This document shows positions 1 through 7,509 of a DNA stretch of 64,000 nucleotides, one piece after another (positions within the stretch are counted from its first letter, which is position 1; every line of letters begins with the position of its first letter). The notes under the pieces were generated by a model. That model was not told the DNA's origin and ran no database searches. It saw only the letters and a program-made list of their open reading frames with translations. The DNA lies in assembly GCA_009837445.1 (NCBI GenBank), contig VXTM01000051.1:1-64000 (forward strand). Direction: 5' to 3'. The DNA comes from Acidimicrobiaceae bacterium. Its GTDB lineage: Bacteria > Actinomycetota > Acidimicrobiia > Acidimicrobiales > Aldehydirespiratoraceae. The translations under genes were made by a program, and so were the position numbers.

Positions 1-63
1 ATAGGGCGAAGCCCGTGTCGGTCATCTGACTCGGCGACAGGACCCGCCGGCCGGGAAGGCAAG

Positions 64-1137
64 TCAGCGGTGAAAGGGAGGCTTAACCACCTGTGCGGCC
101 AGGTCCCGGCCCCGTACATCAATGACGACCTCGTCGCCCACACTGATGTCGGGCGCCAGAAAGGCCAGCGCAACACCCTGGCCCAGCACCGGCGAGAAGT
201 TGCCGCTGGTCACCACGCCGATCTCGCCGCCGTCCCGCCGGACTGTGCAGCCGTCTCGGGGCGGGCGGCCCTTGGAGGCCAGCAGGCCCCGTAGCCGCCG
301 GTGCGGTCCGGCCTCGCGCTCGACCTCCAGCGCAGCCCGGCCCCGGAAGTCGCCCTTGTCCCAGCGCACCACCCATCCCAGACCGGCCTGAAGCGAGGTA
401 ATGCCCGGACCGAGTTCGTGGCCGTGCAGGGGCAGGCCTGCCTCCAGGCGCAAGGTGTCGCGCGCTCCGAGGCCGGCCGGGGTGACCCCCGCGTCCACGA
501 GGCGCTCCCACACGGTCGGAGCATCCTCGACACCCACCGCCATCTCGACACCGTCCTCGCCGGTGTAGCCGGTGCCGGCCACGGTGACCGGGATCTCGCC
601 GAAGCGGCTGGCGCTGACCTTGAACCGCCCAACCGAGGCGACCTCGTCGCCGCCCGCGGCGGCGAGCCGGGCCCGGGCTTCGGGGCCCTGCACCGCGATG
701 ACGGCTCGTTCCGCGGTCACGTCGGCCACGTCCAGACCGGCCGCTCCTTCCTGGAGGGCGTTAACGACCCGGTCGGTGTTGGATGCGTTGGGCATCACAT
801 CGAAGCGTTCGTCGCCGACCCACCAGACGATGATGTCGTCGAGCACCGAAGCGTCGGTGGCGTCCAGCAGGTGGGTGTACTGGGCCGACCCGACCCCGAC
901 CCGGTCCAAGTCGTTGGTCAGGGCCCACTGCAGGGCGCGGTACGCGCCGGGGCCCTGCACCCGCACCGTCCCCAGGTGTGAAACGTCGAAGAGAGCCGCA
1001 CCGGTGCGGCAGGCCATGTGCTCGGCCACGGTGCCGGTCTCGTACTGCAGGGGCATGTCCCAACCCCCGAACGGCACGAGCTTCGCCCCGGATCGCGAGT
1101 GCACATCGTGCAGTGGGGAGCGCCGCAGATCGGACAT
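64..1137 (-). CDS. gcvT: Aminomethyltransferase, glycine cleavage T protein
   Basis: T protein of the glycine cleavage system. It transfers the methylene group from the aminomethyl-lipoyl arm of GcvH to tetrahydrofolate and releases ammonia. The start used is the ATG of MSDLRRSPLHDVH; an in-frame ATG 21 codons upstream would run into the next gene and adds a low-complexity leader. Family landmarks are the N-terminal LHDVHSRSGAKLVPFGGWDMP, the AALFDVSHLG stretch and the C-terminal GxVTSGNFSPVLGQGVALAF segment. About 357 residues, a normal length. It ends a same-strand series that begins with gcvH about 3.7 kb upstream, so two of the four glycine cleavage proteins flank the regulatory block. 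gcvP and lpd are not in the window. Confidence 0.95.
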   Translation of the reverse strand: MSDLRRSPLHDVHSRSGAKLVPFGGWDMPLQYETGTVAEHMACRTGAALFDVSHLGTVRVQGPGAYRALQWALTNDLDRVGVGSAQYTHLLDATDASVLDDIIVWWVGDERFDVMPNASNTDRVVNALQEGAAGLDVADVTAERAVIAVQGPEARARLAAAGGDEVASVGRFKVSASRFGEIPVTVAGTGYTGEDGVEMAVGVEDAPTVWERLVDAGVTPAGLGARDTLRLEAGLPLHGHELGPGITSLQAGLGWVVRWDKGDFRGRAALEVEREAGPHRRLRGLLASKGRPPRDGCTVRRDGGEIGVVTSGNFSPVLGQGVALAFLAPDISVGDEVVIDVRGRDLAAQVVKPPFHR

Positions 1138-1150
1138 GGCGAGGTCGGGC

Positions 1151-1471
1151 TCAGGCCGCGACGGCGAGCCCGTACTTGCGGCCGATCCACTCCATGTCAC
1201 GGCGGTTCAGGAACTTGACCTGAATGTCCGGGTAGTACTCGGCGAGCAGTCTCAGCTTCTGCTTCTTGCGGTTGACGAGCCGCTGGCGCAGGGTGGTCAG
1301 CTCCACGTACATGTCGAAGTCGGGCAGGTAGAAGTCGGGCGTGAATCCGCAGGCGGTGTTCCCGCTCGAGTCGCGCTCGAGCACGAACATCCGCGGCTCG
1401 TACTCCCAGCGGATGCCGTAGGAGTCGAGCAGGCCGGCGAACGCCTGCTCGGAGGGGTGGGCGAAATCCAC
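1151..1471 (-). CDS. Small PD-(D/E)XK nuclease-like protein
   Basis: A 106-residue protein with the layout of a minimal Vsr/TnsA/DUF559-type endonuclease fold. It has an N-terminal acidic residue (SEQAFAGLL, Glu8), then FTPDFYLPDFDMYVELTT, giving Asp46 and Glu57 as candidate metal ligands. The lysine normally two residues after the glutamate is replaced by Thr59, so activity is uncertain. The rest is a Lys/Arg-rich helix (RKKQKLRLL) and a short strand. It lies 9 bp after a MerR gene and 13 bp before gcvT, on the same strand, which suggests cotranscription. The fold is read from motif pattern only; a non-catalytic DNA-binding role is possible. Confidence 0.6.
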   Translation of the reverse strand: MDFAHPSEQAFAGLLDSYGIRWEYEPRMFVLERDSSGNTACGFTPDFYLPDFDMYVELTTLRQRLVNRKKQKLRLLAEYYPDIQVKFLNRRDMEWIGRKYGLAVAA

Positions 1472-1480
1472 GCGCGGCCT

Positions 1481-1969
1481 CTAGGACTCGCCGACCGCGG
1501 TCTGAGCGTCGCCTTCCTCGTCCTCGTCGCTCTCGTCGGCGGCGGCGGGGTGGAGCTCGACTATGGCCGCGTCCACCTCACGCCCGATGTTCGACAGCGG
1601 CAGCACGCCCTGGCCGCGCTGGAGGGCGTCGATGAGGTCGTCCTGGCTGCGGACGATGGCCGCGTTGGCCCCGTCGATCACCAGGTTGGCGGAGGAGATG
1701 TCCTCTCCGAGCTCGTTGCGGATGTAGTCGAAGATGGCCCGCACCTTCTCGAGCTTGATGCCGTTGTCGAGCAGCCGCTTGATCACCTTCAGCCTGACCA
1801 GGTCGTCGTAGCTGTACAAGCGGCGGCTGCCGCTGCCGGCGGCCTGTACGAGCGAAGGAGTGATCAGCTCGGTACGGGCCCAGTAGTCGAGCTGCCGGTA
1901 GGTGATGCCGACCACATCGGCGGTGAGCTTCGCGCTGTACCCCTCGAAATGCGCCATATCTCGGTCCAT
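1481..1969 (-). CDS. MerR-family transcriptional regulator (Rv1830-like position)
   Basis: A 162-residue MerR-type DNA-binding protein. The N-terminal winged helix is clear (LTADVVGITYRQLDYWART, then SGSRRLYSYDDLVRLKVIKR), followed by the dimerisation helix (LLDNGIKLEKVRAIFDYI). The C-terminus is acidic (ESDEDEEGD) and has no cysteine cluster, which argues against a metal sensor. By order it matches the second MerR gene of the actinobacterial gcvH-garA-merR-nuclease-merR block. The ATG at 1969 is preceded by AGGGAG at good spacing. An 11-6-11 inverted repeat 51 bp upstream (2020-2047) is a candidate autoregulatory site. The ligand is unknown. Confidence 0.88.
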   Translation of the reverse strand: MDRDMAHFEGYSAKLTADVVGITYRQLDYWARTELITPSLVQAAGSGSRRLYSYDDLVRLKVIKRLLDNGIKLEKVRAIFDYIRNELGEDISSANLVIDGANAAIVRSQDDLIDALQRGQGVLPLSNIGREVDAAIVELHPAAADESDEDEEGDAQTAVGES

Positions 1970-2019
1970 GAACTGCTCCCTTGCTTGCTGCTGGTGCCCG
2001 TCTCGGACTCCGAAAGCAA

Positions 2020-2047
2020 TGACAGCATCGGAATTACGATGCTGTCA
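2020..2047. promoter_or_regulatory. Perfect 11-6-11 inverted repeat upstream of the MerR gene
   Basis: Arms TGACAGCATCG and CGATGCTGTCA flank a 6-bp AT-rich spacer (GAATTA). The repeat lies between the MerR start (1969) and the end of the upstream nuclease gene (2143). MerR proteins bind dyads of about this size, so this is a plausible operator. No T-run follows, so it is not an intrinsic terminator. The regulatory role is inferred. Confidence 0.55.
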
Positions 2048-2142
2048 CCTGTGGAAACTCTACGGTGAACCGGCGCGCGAGTCAAACACCGACGCTCGAA
2101 TGCAGCTCCTGGCGGCCGACGGAAGGCCGCGGCTGACGGCTG

Positions 2143-2640
2143 CTACGCGCCGAAGTCCTCGGGAGAGACCGAGTCGATGAACTCCCGGAACTGCTCGACG
2201 ACCTCCTCGGCGGGCGGCTGGTCGGCCACCGCGGTGCCTTCCGCGGTGTAGCCGGCCTCCTCGATCACCGACTCCTCGGCGAAGATCGGCGTGCCGGTGC
2301 GGGCCGCGAGGGCGATGGCGTCGGAGGGACGGCTCGACAGCACGAACCGGCTGCCGTCGCGGAGCAGGTGCAGCTCGGCGAAGAAGGTCTTCTCCCGCAG
2401 CTCAGTGACCACGACCCGCTCCAGGTCGGCCGACAGCTCCTCGAGCACGTTGCGCAGCAGGTCGTGGGTCATCGGCCGGGGTGTGGTCATGCCGTCGAGG
2501 GCTATGGCGATGGCGGTCGCCTCGGGCGCGCCGATGAAGATGGGAAGCAGCCGCGCCGAGTCGGACATCTCCCGCAGCAGCACGATTGGCGCGTTGGACG
2601 GCAACTCCACCCGTACTCCGAGCAGTTCCATCTGCTGCAC
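2143..2640 (-). CDS. Bifunctional nuclease family protein (DUF151)
   Basis: A 165-residue DUF151 (BFN domain) protein, ortholog by position and sequence of M. tuberculosis Rv1829. Family features are GVRVELPSNAPIVLLRE near the N-terminus, LPIFIGAPEATAIAIAL, PRPMTHDLLRNVLEEL, FVLSSRPSDAIALAARTG, and a C-terminus ending FREFIDSVSPEDF. Plant homologs have DNase/RNase activity; the role of actinobacterial members is not settled. The first codon is GTG; an ATG three codons in is an alternative. It lies 23 bp downstream of hpt on the same strand. Confidence 0.9.
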   Translation of the reverse strand: MQQMELLGVRVELPSNAPIVLLREMSDSARLLPIFIGAPEATAIAIALDGMTTPRPMTHDLLRNVLEELSADLERVVVTELREKTFFAELHLLRDGSRFVLSSRPSDAIALAARTGTPIFAEESVIEEAGYTAEGTAVADQPPAEEVVEQFREFIDSVSPEDFGA

Positions 2641-2663
2641 GTCGGCATCCTACTCCGTCACGA

Positions 2664-3254
2664 TTAGGGCGATCCGTAGAAGACCGGAACGTACACGTCG
2701 GGGTCGTTGGCCAGCAATTCCACATCGGCGGCCGCAATCAGCCGGAGGTTCCGGTACCGGCCCTCATGGTCAAGGCCGTAGCCGACCACGAAGGCGTCGG
2801 CGACTTCCACGCCCGCGAAGTCGATCTCTACCGGCACCACCCTGCGGATCCGCCGGTCCAGCAGCGTGCACACTGCCACCGACCTGGGGTTGCGACGCTC
2901 CAGTTCCCTCCGCAGGAAGGCGGTGCTCAGGCCGGTGTCGACGATGTCCTCGACGATCACCGCGTCGCGGCCGGCGATGTCGAGGTCGAGATCCTTGAGC
3001 AGGCGAACCCGGCCCGAGCCGGGGGTGTAGGGGGTGATGGCCATGAAGTCCACGCTCACGGGCACGGTCATGACCCGAACCAGGTCGGCGAGGAACGGCA
3101 CGCTGCCTCGCAGCACCCCGATCAGCACCACGCCGTCGTGGTAGCGGGCCGACATATCCGAGGCCAGGCGGGCAACGGTGGCGTCGATCTCCTCCGCCGT
3201 CAGCAATACGCGCGGCTGCCGGAGCGCCGCTTCCTGAGACGCCACGGCCCTCAA
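2664..3254 (-). CDS. hpt: Hypoxanthine phosphoribosyltransferase
   Basis: Purine salvage enzyme making IMP (and GMP) from hypoxanthine (guanine) and PRPP. The PRPP loop is evident in DAVIVEDIVDTGLS. VVLIGVLRGSVPFLADL is the N-terminal pyrophosphate loop, and FVVGYGLDHEGRYRNL is the C-terminal base-binding and DEGRYR-type segment. 196 residues. The start is either TTG at 3254, which overlaps the upstream stop as TTGA, or GTG at 3245. Its insertion between the FtsR-like MerR gene and the DUF151 gene differs from the mycobacterial order. Confidence 0.93.
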   Translation of the reverse strand: MRAVASQEAALRQPRVLLTAEEIDATVARLASDMSARYHDGVVLIGVLRGSVPFLADLVRVMTVPVSVDFMAITPYTPGSGRVRLLKDLDLDIAGRDAVIVEDIVDTGLSTAFLRRELERRNPRSVAVCTLLDRRIRRVVPVEIDFAGVEVADAFVVGYGLDHEGRYRNLRLIAAADVELLANDPDVYVPVFYGSP

Positions 3255-4018
3255 TCCAGGTGCGGCCGTAGCAGGCGCCGCAGCAGAAGGCGATGCAGGG
3301 TCTCGGTCAGCTCCACGACCTGGCTCAGCTCGGAGCGCAGTCTCGTGGTGGCGCCGCGCGCCATGAGAGGCCCGAGCAGTTGCTCGTACACGCCGGCCTC
3401 CCGGTCGGCTGCGACCTTGAACATTCGCAGGTTCCGCGCCGCGATTCCGTGCTCGGCCAGGGCTGCGACCGTTCTCGCCGCTAGCAGCGCATCCTGATCG
3501 AACACGGCCTCGGTCCCGTGGCCGCCCGATCCGCTCGCCGGGGCGATGAGGCCGAGACGCTGGAGCTCGTAGATGTGGTCGACGTCGCTGCCGACGGCGC
3601 GGGCCAACTCCCCGGCCGTGAGGGTCACGGTGTCCTCCGCGGGCTCCGCGGCGCCCACGGCGTCCTCGGAGTCCGCTTCATCGCCCTCGGTGTCGTGGCG
3701 GGCCGCGAACAGCGACGGGGTCCCTGCCGGGGCGTCGCCCCCTCCGGCCGCGCTCCGCAGCGCTGACGGCGGCACCTCGCCCGCAACGAGCCGGCGCTTG
3801 ATCTCCTTAAGGGGCAGGAAATGGTCGCGCTGCTGGACCAGGATCCAGTTGAGCCTGTCGATGTCGGTCTCGAAGAACTTCCGGTAGCCCGACGGGGTGC
3901 GCTGCGGGGCGATCAGGCCCTGGCTCTCCAGGAAGCGGATCTTCGAGATCGTCAGGTCGGGATGCTCGGCCGACAGCAGCGAGAGCACCTCGCCGATGGA
4001 CCGGTGACCGCCGTTCAC
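3251..4018 (-). CDS. MerR-family regulator, FtsR/Rv1828-like
   Basis: A 255-residue regulator with two MerR-like winged-helix modules. The first is at residues about 7-75 (SIGEVLSLLSAEHPDLTISKIRFLE, TPSGYRKFFETDIDRL). The second is at about 130-200 (VTLTAGELARAVGSDVDHIY, with an ELQRLGLIAP recognition-helix pattern). This double arrangement and the position after garA match Rv1828 and corynebacterial FtsR, a regulator of ftsZ. The middle is acidic and disordered. It starts with GTG, overlaps garA by 4 bp (GTGA), and overlaps hpt at its end, so translational coupling is likely. Confidence 0.85.
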   Translation of the reverse strand: MNGGHRSIGEVLSLLSAEHPDLTISKIRFLESQGLIAPQRTPSGYRKFFETDIDRLNWILVQQRDHFLPLKEIKRRLVAGEVPPSALRSAAGGGDAPAGTPSLFAARHDTEGDEADSEDAVGAAEPAEDTVTLTAGELARAVGSDVDHIYELQRLGLIAPASGSGGHGTEAVFDQDALLAARTVAALAEHGIAARNLRMFKVAADREAGVYEQLLGPLMARGATTRLRSELSQVVELTETLHRLLLRRLLRPHLD

Positions 4019-4407
4019 TGCGGCGAGGTCCCGTGCACGAAGACGAGCTTGAACTTGCCGACCTGCACCTCGTCGCCCTCGCTGAGTTCGCCGCGTTCGA
4101 TGCGCTTGCGGTTGACGTAGGTGCCGTTGAGCGAGCCCACATCCCGGATCGAGTATCGGGCACCGTCGCGCTCAACCTCGGCGTGACGGCGCGACACCGT
4201 TATGTCGTCGAGGAAGATGTCGCTGGCGGGATCCCGGCCCAGCGACACCACATCGGAGTCGAGGGCGTAGCGGGCCCCCGCCTTCGCCCCCTGGTTGACT
4301 ATGAACAGCCCCTGGTGGCGCCCGAACGCTGAGCGGTCCACGTAGACGGTGCCGGGCGAGGCGTCAGGCTCCACCGGCTGGTGCTCGGAGGTGGCGTCAC
4401 TGGGCAT
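4015..4407 (-). CDS. garA: FHA-domain protein, GarA-like
   Basis: A 130-residue protein with a forkhead-associated domain that binds phosphothreonine. The core is textbook: VSLGRDPASDIFLDDITVSR, then RHAEVERDG and DVGSLNGTYVNRKRIE, ending VGKFKLVF. In M. tuberculosis GarA binds 2-oxoglutarate-metabolising enzymes and is switched off when a kinase phosphorylates an N-terminal ETTS motif. Here the N-terminus (MPSDATSEHQPVEPDASPG) has no ETTS, so that switch may be absent or different. I chose the ATG at 4407 because it overlaps the stop of the zinc-ribbon micro-ORF as TGATG; a GTG five codons upstream is an alternative. It overlaps the next gene by 4 bp. Confidence 0.88.
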   Translation of the reverse strand: MPSDATSEHQPVEPDASPGTVYVDRSAFGRHQGLFIVNQGAKAGARYALDSDVVSLGRDPASDIFLDDITVSRRHAEVERDGARYSIRDVGSLNGTYVNRKRIERGELSEGDEVQVGKFKLVFVHGTSPQ

Positions 4408-4487
4408 CAGCCGCACCCGCACGAAGCGCAGGTCTGTGCCCGGCGGCGGTTGCTGTTACCGCACTCCAGGCACGGCGCCGGCGCCAC
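4407..4487 (-). CDS. 26-residue zinc-ribbon micro-ORF before garA
   Basis: A tiny frame between gcvH and garA encoding a complete treble-clef-like knuckle: APAPCLECGNSNRRRAQT followed by CASCGCG, that is CxxC-x10-CxxC. The GTG start follows AGGGGAC closely; its stop shares one base with the garA ATG (TGATG). Zinc ribbons fused to FHA domains are common, so this may be a detached N-terminal ribbon made as a separate peptide by coupled translation, or a decayed fusion. The frame differs from garA, so a fused product would need a frameshift. Too short for certainty, but the four-cysteine spacing is hard to get by chance. Confidence 0.5.
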   Translation of the reverse strand: MAPAPCLECGNSNRRRAQTCASCGCG

Positions 4488-4492
4488 GTCCC

Positions 4493-4873
4493 CTACCCCG
4501 CTATGAGGTCCCTGTAGCCGTCCGCGTCGAGCAGGCGGTCGAGTTCGGCTGCGTCGTCGAAGGTGACGGTGCAGATCCAGCCGTCTCCGTAGGGGTCCTC
4601 GTTCAGCCGCTGCGGCGCGCCGCCCAGCTCGTCGTTGACCTCGGCTACAACGCCGCTCACCGGCGCGAACAGCTCCGAAACGGACTTGGTCGACTCGACC
4701 TCCCCGAAGGCCTCGCCCTGCTCGACCCGGTCGCCCACCTGTGGGAGCTCCACGTAGACCACATCGCCTAGCGCGTCCTGCGCGTAGTCGGTGATGCCGA
4801 TCCGGACGGCGCCGCCTTCGACCAGCGCCCACTCGTGATCGCTCGAGTAGCGGAGGTGCTCCGGAATGCTCAT
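4493..4873 (-). CDS. gcvH: Glycine cleavage system H protein
   Basis: Lipoyl carrier of the glycine cleavage complex. It shuttles the aminomethyl group between GcvP and GcvT. 126 residues, the usual size. The lipoyl-attachment lysine is Lys63 in GEVESTKSVSELFAP. LGDVVYVELPQVGDRVEQGE and GGAPQRLNEDPYGDGWI are family-typical. ATG start at 4873. It is the first gene of the minus-strand block and is divergent from the ABC ATPase gene across about 147 bp. I searched that gap for a tandem glycine riboswitch and saw none. Confidence 0.96.
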   Translation of the reverse strand: MSIPEHLRYSSDHEWALVEGGAVRIGITDYAQDALGDVVYVELPQVGDRVEQGEAFGEVESTKSVSELFAPVSGVVAEVNDELGGAPQRLNEDPYGDGWICTVTFDDAAELDRLLDADGYRDLIAG

Positions 4874-4988
4874 GACCCGAAGCTATCCCATCGCGAAGAC
4901 GAACTCGCGACCGTGGGGAATCAGCGGGCCGCAGCGTCGCCCCCAGATTCGCCCTATCATCGTTGCTACGGCAGTGCTATCGTGGCAC

Positions 4989-5002
4989 TGAAAACGTTTC
5001 CA
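4989..5002. promoter_or_regulatory. LacI-type operator before the ABC ATPase gene
   Basis: TGAAAACGTTTCCA is a near-perfect 14-bp dyad with core AAACGTTT; one base pair breaks the symmetry. It ends 18 bp before the GTG start at 5021. The same core is found before the GH13 gene (16995-17008) and, perfect, before the binding-protein gene (24624-24637). This implies control of the ATPase by the LacI protein encoded at 24669-25679. Confidence 0.6.
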
Positions 5003-5020
5003 CATATCGGAGAGGGTCCA

Positions 5021-6205
5021 GTGGCCGACGTCGTCCTAGAGAGCGTGAACAAGGAGTACGACAACGGGTTTCAGGCGGTCACCGACCTGAACCTTGAGAT
5101 CAACGAGGCTGAGTTCCTCGTGATGGTCGGCCCGTCGGGCTGCGGCAAGTCCACCACCCTGCGGATGATCGCCGGGCTTGAGGACATCACCTCGGGAACC
5201 CTCAAGATCGGCGAGCGGGTGGTGAACGACCTTCCGCCCAAGGACCGCGACATCGCCATGGTCTTCCAGAACTACGCCCTGTACCCGCACATGAGCGTGT
5301 TCGACAACATCGCCTTCTCGTTGAAGCTGGCCCGGCGTCCCAAGGCCGAGATCAAGGAGAGGGTCTCGGACGCCGCCCGCATCCTGGAGTTGGAGGGTCA
5401 ACTCGACAAGCGCCCCGCCCAGCTCTCCGGCGGCCAGCGCCAGCGGGTCGCCATGGGGCGTGCCATCGTGCGCCGGCCCCGGGTGTTCCTGCTCGACGAG
5501 CCCCTGTCGAACCTCGACGCCAAGCTGAGGGTCCAGATGCGGGCCGAGATCACCGGCCTGCAGCGCGAGGTCGGCGTCACCACGTTCTACGTGACCCACG
5601 ACCAGGTGGAGGCCATGACCATGGCCGACCGGGTGGCCGTGATCAGCCAGGGCGTGCTGCAGCAGGTCGACACGCCGATGACGCTGTTCAACGAGCCCGA
5701 CAACATCTTCGTGGCCGCCTTCATCGGTTCGCCGTCGATGAACATCATGGAAGGCGTGTTGGACCGCAACGGTCAGGGCCTGAAGATGACGCTGGGCAGC
5801 CAGTCGCTGTCGGTGCCCGAGGAGGTCCTGCAGCGCAGGCCCGCGCTTCAGGGCTACTTGGGCCGCAAGGTGGCCGTGGGTCTGCGTCCCAAGGACTTCG
5901 AGGACGCGGCGATCACCTCGGACCATCCTGCCGATCAGCGGCTCCGGGCCGAGGTGCTGCACACCGAGGCGCTCGGCTTCGAGATCATCGCCTACTTCGA
6001 CGTCGACGCCAAGCCGATCATCTCGCAGGAGGCCCTGGAGCTGAGCGACGAGGAGATCAGCGCGGCCGAGGGCTCCGCGACGAGGGTCCACGCCCGGTTC
6101 AACCCGTCGACCAATGTGCGCTCCGGCGATGCCATCGAAGTGGCCGTCACCGTCGGCAACGCCCACTTCTTCGACATGGAGACGGGCCTGGCCATCAGAG
6201 GCTGA
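5021..6205 (+). CDS. Sugar ABC transporter ATP-binding protein (MsmK/UgpC type)
   Basis: A 394-residue ATPase of the carbohydrate-uptake class 1 group. Walker A GPSGCGKST is at residues 37-45, followed by the Q-loop in VFQNYALYPHMSVFDNIAF, signature LSGGQRQRVAMGRAI, Walker B VFLLDEPLSNLD and H-loop YVTHDQVEAM. A C-terminal TOBE-like regulatory domain covers roughly residues 240-394. I chose GTG at 5021, after GGAGAGGG, because homology begins at ADVVLESVNKEY; an upstream ATG only adds unrelated leader. No permease or binding protein is adjacent, so it probably serves as the shared ATPase for the two ATPase-less sugar systems at 20218-24604 and 51963-55533. The upstream AAACGTTT site supports the link to the first. 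Confidence 0.93.
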   Translation: MADVVLESVNKEYDNGFQAVTDLNLEINEAEFLVMVGPSGCGKSTTLRMIAGLEDITSGTLKIGERVVNDLPPKDRDIAMVFQNYALYPHMSVFDNIAFSLKLARRPKAEIKERVSDAARILELEGQLDKRPAQLSGGQRQRVAMGRAIVRRPRVFLLDEPLSNLDAKLRVQMRAEITGLQREVGVTTFYVTHDQVEAMTMADRVAVISQGVLQQVDTPMTLFNEPDNIFVAAFIGSPSMNIMEGVLDRNGQGLKMTLGSQSLSVPEEVLQRRPALQGYLGRKVAVGLRPKDFEDAAITSDHPADQRLRAEVLHTEALGFEIIAYFDVDAKPIISQEALELSDEEISAAEGSATRVHARFNPSTNVRSGDAIEVAVTVGNAHFFDMETGLAIRG

Positions 6206-6249
6206 GCCTGACCTCCGGAAGCCGACCGGAGGCCGACCAGAGGGAGACC

Positions 6250-7509
6250 GTGGCCCGAGCGGACATAGCCGGCCGGTTGGCGATCGGGCCCGCCACCGGA
6301 GACGTTGAGTTGGTCGCGGCCGTCGACGAGTGGATCGAGGCGGCCGTGCCCGAAGGCTGGCGACGGGCGGCGGTCAAGGGCCGGGAAGCGATTCGAGCCG
6401 TCCGCAGCCGCGAGGACTACGCCGACTGGTACCCGGTGTTCGCGGCCTCCGGCCTGGTCGTCGCGACCTGGCCGGTCGCCTACGGCGGCCTAGATCTCTC
6501 GCCCCGGCAGGCCCGCCTGGCCGAGGACCGGCTGGCGCCCTACAACCTCGGGCGCCTCAACCCCCTCGGGCTGCACAACACCGCGCCCGCGCTGTTCGCC
6601 CACGGAACCGAGGAGCAGCGCCTCAGATTCCTGCCGCCCATGGTGGCCAACCTCGAACGGTGGTGCCAGATGTTCAGCGAGCCCGGCGCCGGCTCGGACC
6701 TGGCGTCGCTGGCGATGAGGGCGGTGCGCGACGGCGGCGAGTGGGTGCTGACCGGACAGAAGGTGTGGAGCACATGGGCGCACCGCTCGGAGTTCGCGAT
6801 CTGCCTCGCCCGCAGCGACCCCTCGGTGCCCAAGCGCAGGGGGATCACCTACTTCCTGGTCGATCTGCGCAGCCCGGGCGTGGAGGTCCGCGAGCTGAAG
6901 CACATGGGCGGCGAGGTCGACTTCAACGAGGTCTGGCTGGACGGGGTGCGGGTACCGGACTTCCATCGGGTCGGACATGAGGGCGACGGCTGGCGGGTGG
7001 CGGCCGCAACTCTCGCGGGAGAGCGCCAGATGGTGGCCGGCGCGGGGTCCGGCGGTGTCGACCGCATCGGGGGCAGCGGGGTGCGCAGACTGATCGGCAT
7101 CGCGCAGGAGCGGGGTGTGGAGCCGGTCATGCGCGACCGTCTCGTGCGCCTCTACTGCGAGGAGAGGGTCCGCGGCTGGACCAACGACCGGGTGCGGGCC
7201 ACCGTGAAGGCGGGCGGCACGCCCGGCGCGGCCGCATCGATCGGCAAGGTGCACCAGGGCACGTTGAACCAGGCGATACAGATGCTGGCCACCGACATGC
7301 TGGGCCCGGCCGCGGTGGCCTATCCGGACGCCGGGACCTGGGCCGGGGCGCTGCCCTACGAGGTCTCGGGTATGTTCCGCAGCCGGGCCAACACCATCGA
7401 GGGCGGCACGACCGAGGTGAACAAGAACGTGATCGGCGAGAAGGTGCTGGGCCTGCCGCGGGAGCCCGACCCGTTCCATGGAAGCAGCTGGGAGGACACC
7501 CCTCGATGA
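6250..7509 (+). CDS. Acyl-CoA dehydrogenase
   Basis: A 419-residue FAD enzyme that oxidises acyl-CoA to the 2,3-enoyl-CoA. Landmarks are WCQMFSEPGAGSDLASLAMR (FAD/substrate segment), WVLTGQKVWSTWAHRSEFAI, and the C-terminal SRANTIEGGTTEVNKNVIGE followed by KVLGLPREP. GTG start at 6250 after AGGGAGACC. It opens a plus-strand operon running to about 15.3 kb. Its stop overlaps the enoyl-CoA hydratase start by 4 bp. The substrate cannot be read; the neighbours suggest a branched, cyclic or aromatic-derived acid. Confidence 0.93.
   Translation: MARADIAGRLAIGPATGDVELVAAVDEWIEAAVPEGWRRAAVKGREAIRAVRSREDYADWYPVFAASGLVVATWPVAYGGLDLSPRQARLAEDRLAPYNLGRLNPLGLHNTAPALFAHGTEEQRLRFLPPMVANLERWCQMFSEPGAGSDLASLAMRAVRDGGEWVLTGQKVWSTWAHRSEFAICLARSDPSVPKRRGITYFLVDLRSPGVEVRELKHMGGEVDFNEVWLDGVRVPDFHRVGHEGDGWRVAAATLAGERQMVAGAGSGGVDRIGGSGVRRLIGIAQERGVEPVMRDRLVRLYCEERVRGWTNDRVRATVKAGGTPGAAASIGKVHQGTLNQAIQMLATDMLGPAAVAYPDAGTWAGALPYEVSGMFRSRANTIEGGTTEVNKNVIGEKVLGLPREPDPFHGSSWEDTPR

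Noticed and set aside
1-63. Any gene or RNA at the left edge
   Set aside because: Only 63 bases downstream of gcvT; no clear hairpin terminator or frame.
4874-5020. Glycine riboswitch before gcvH
   Set aside because: No tandem aptamer-like structure or conserved cores could be seen in the short gap.
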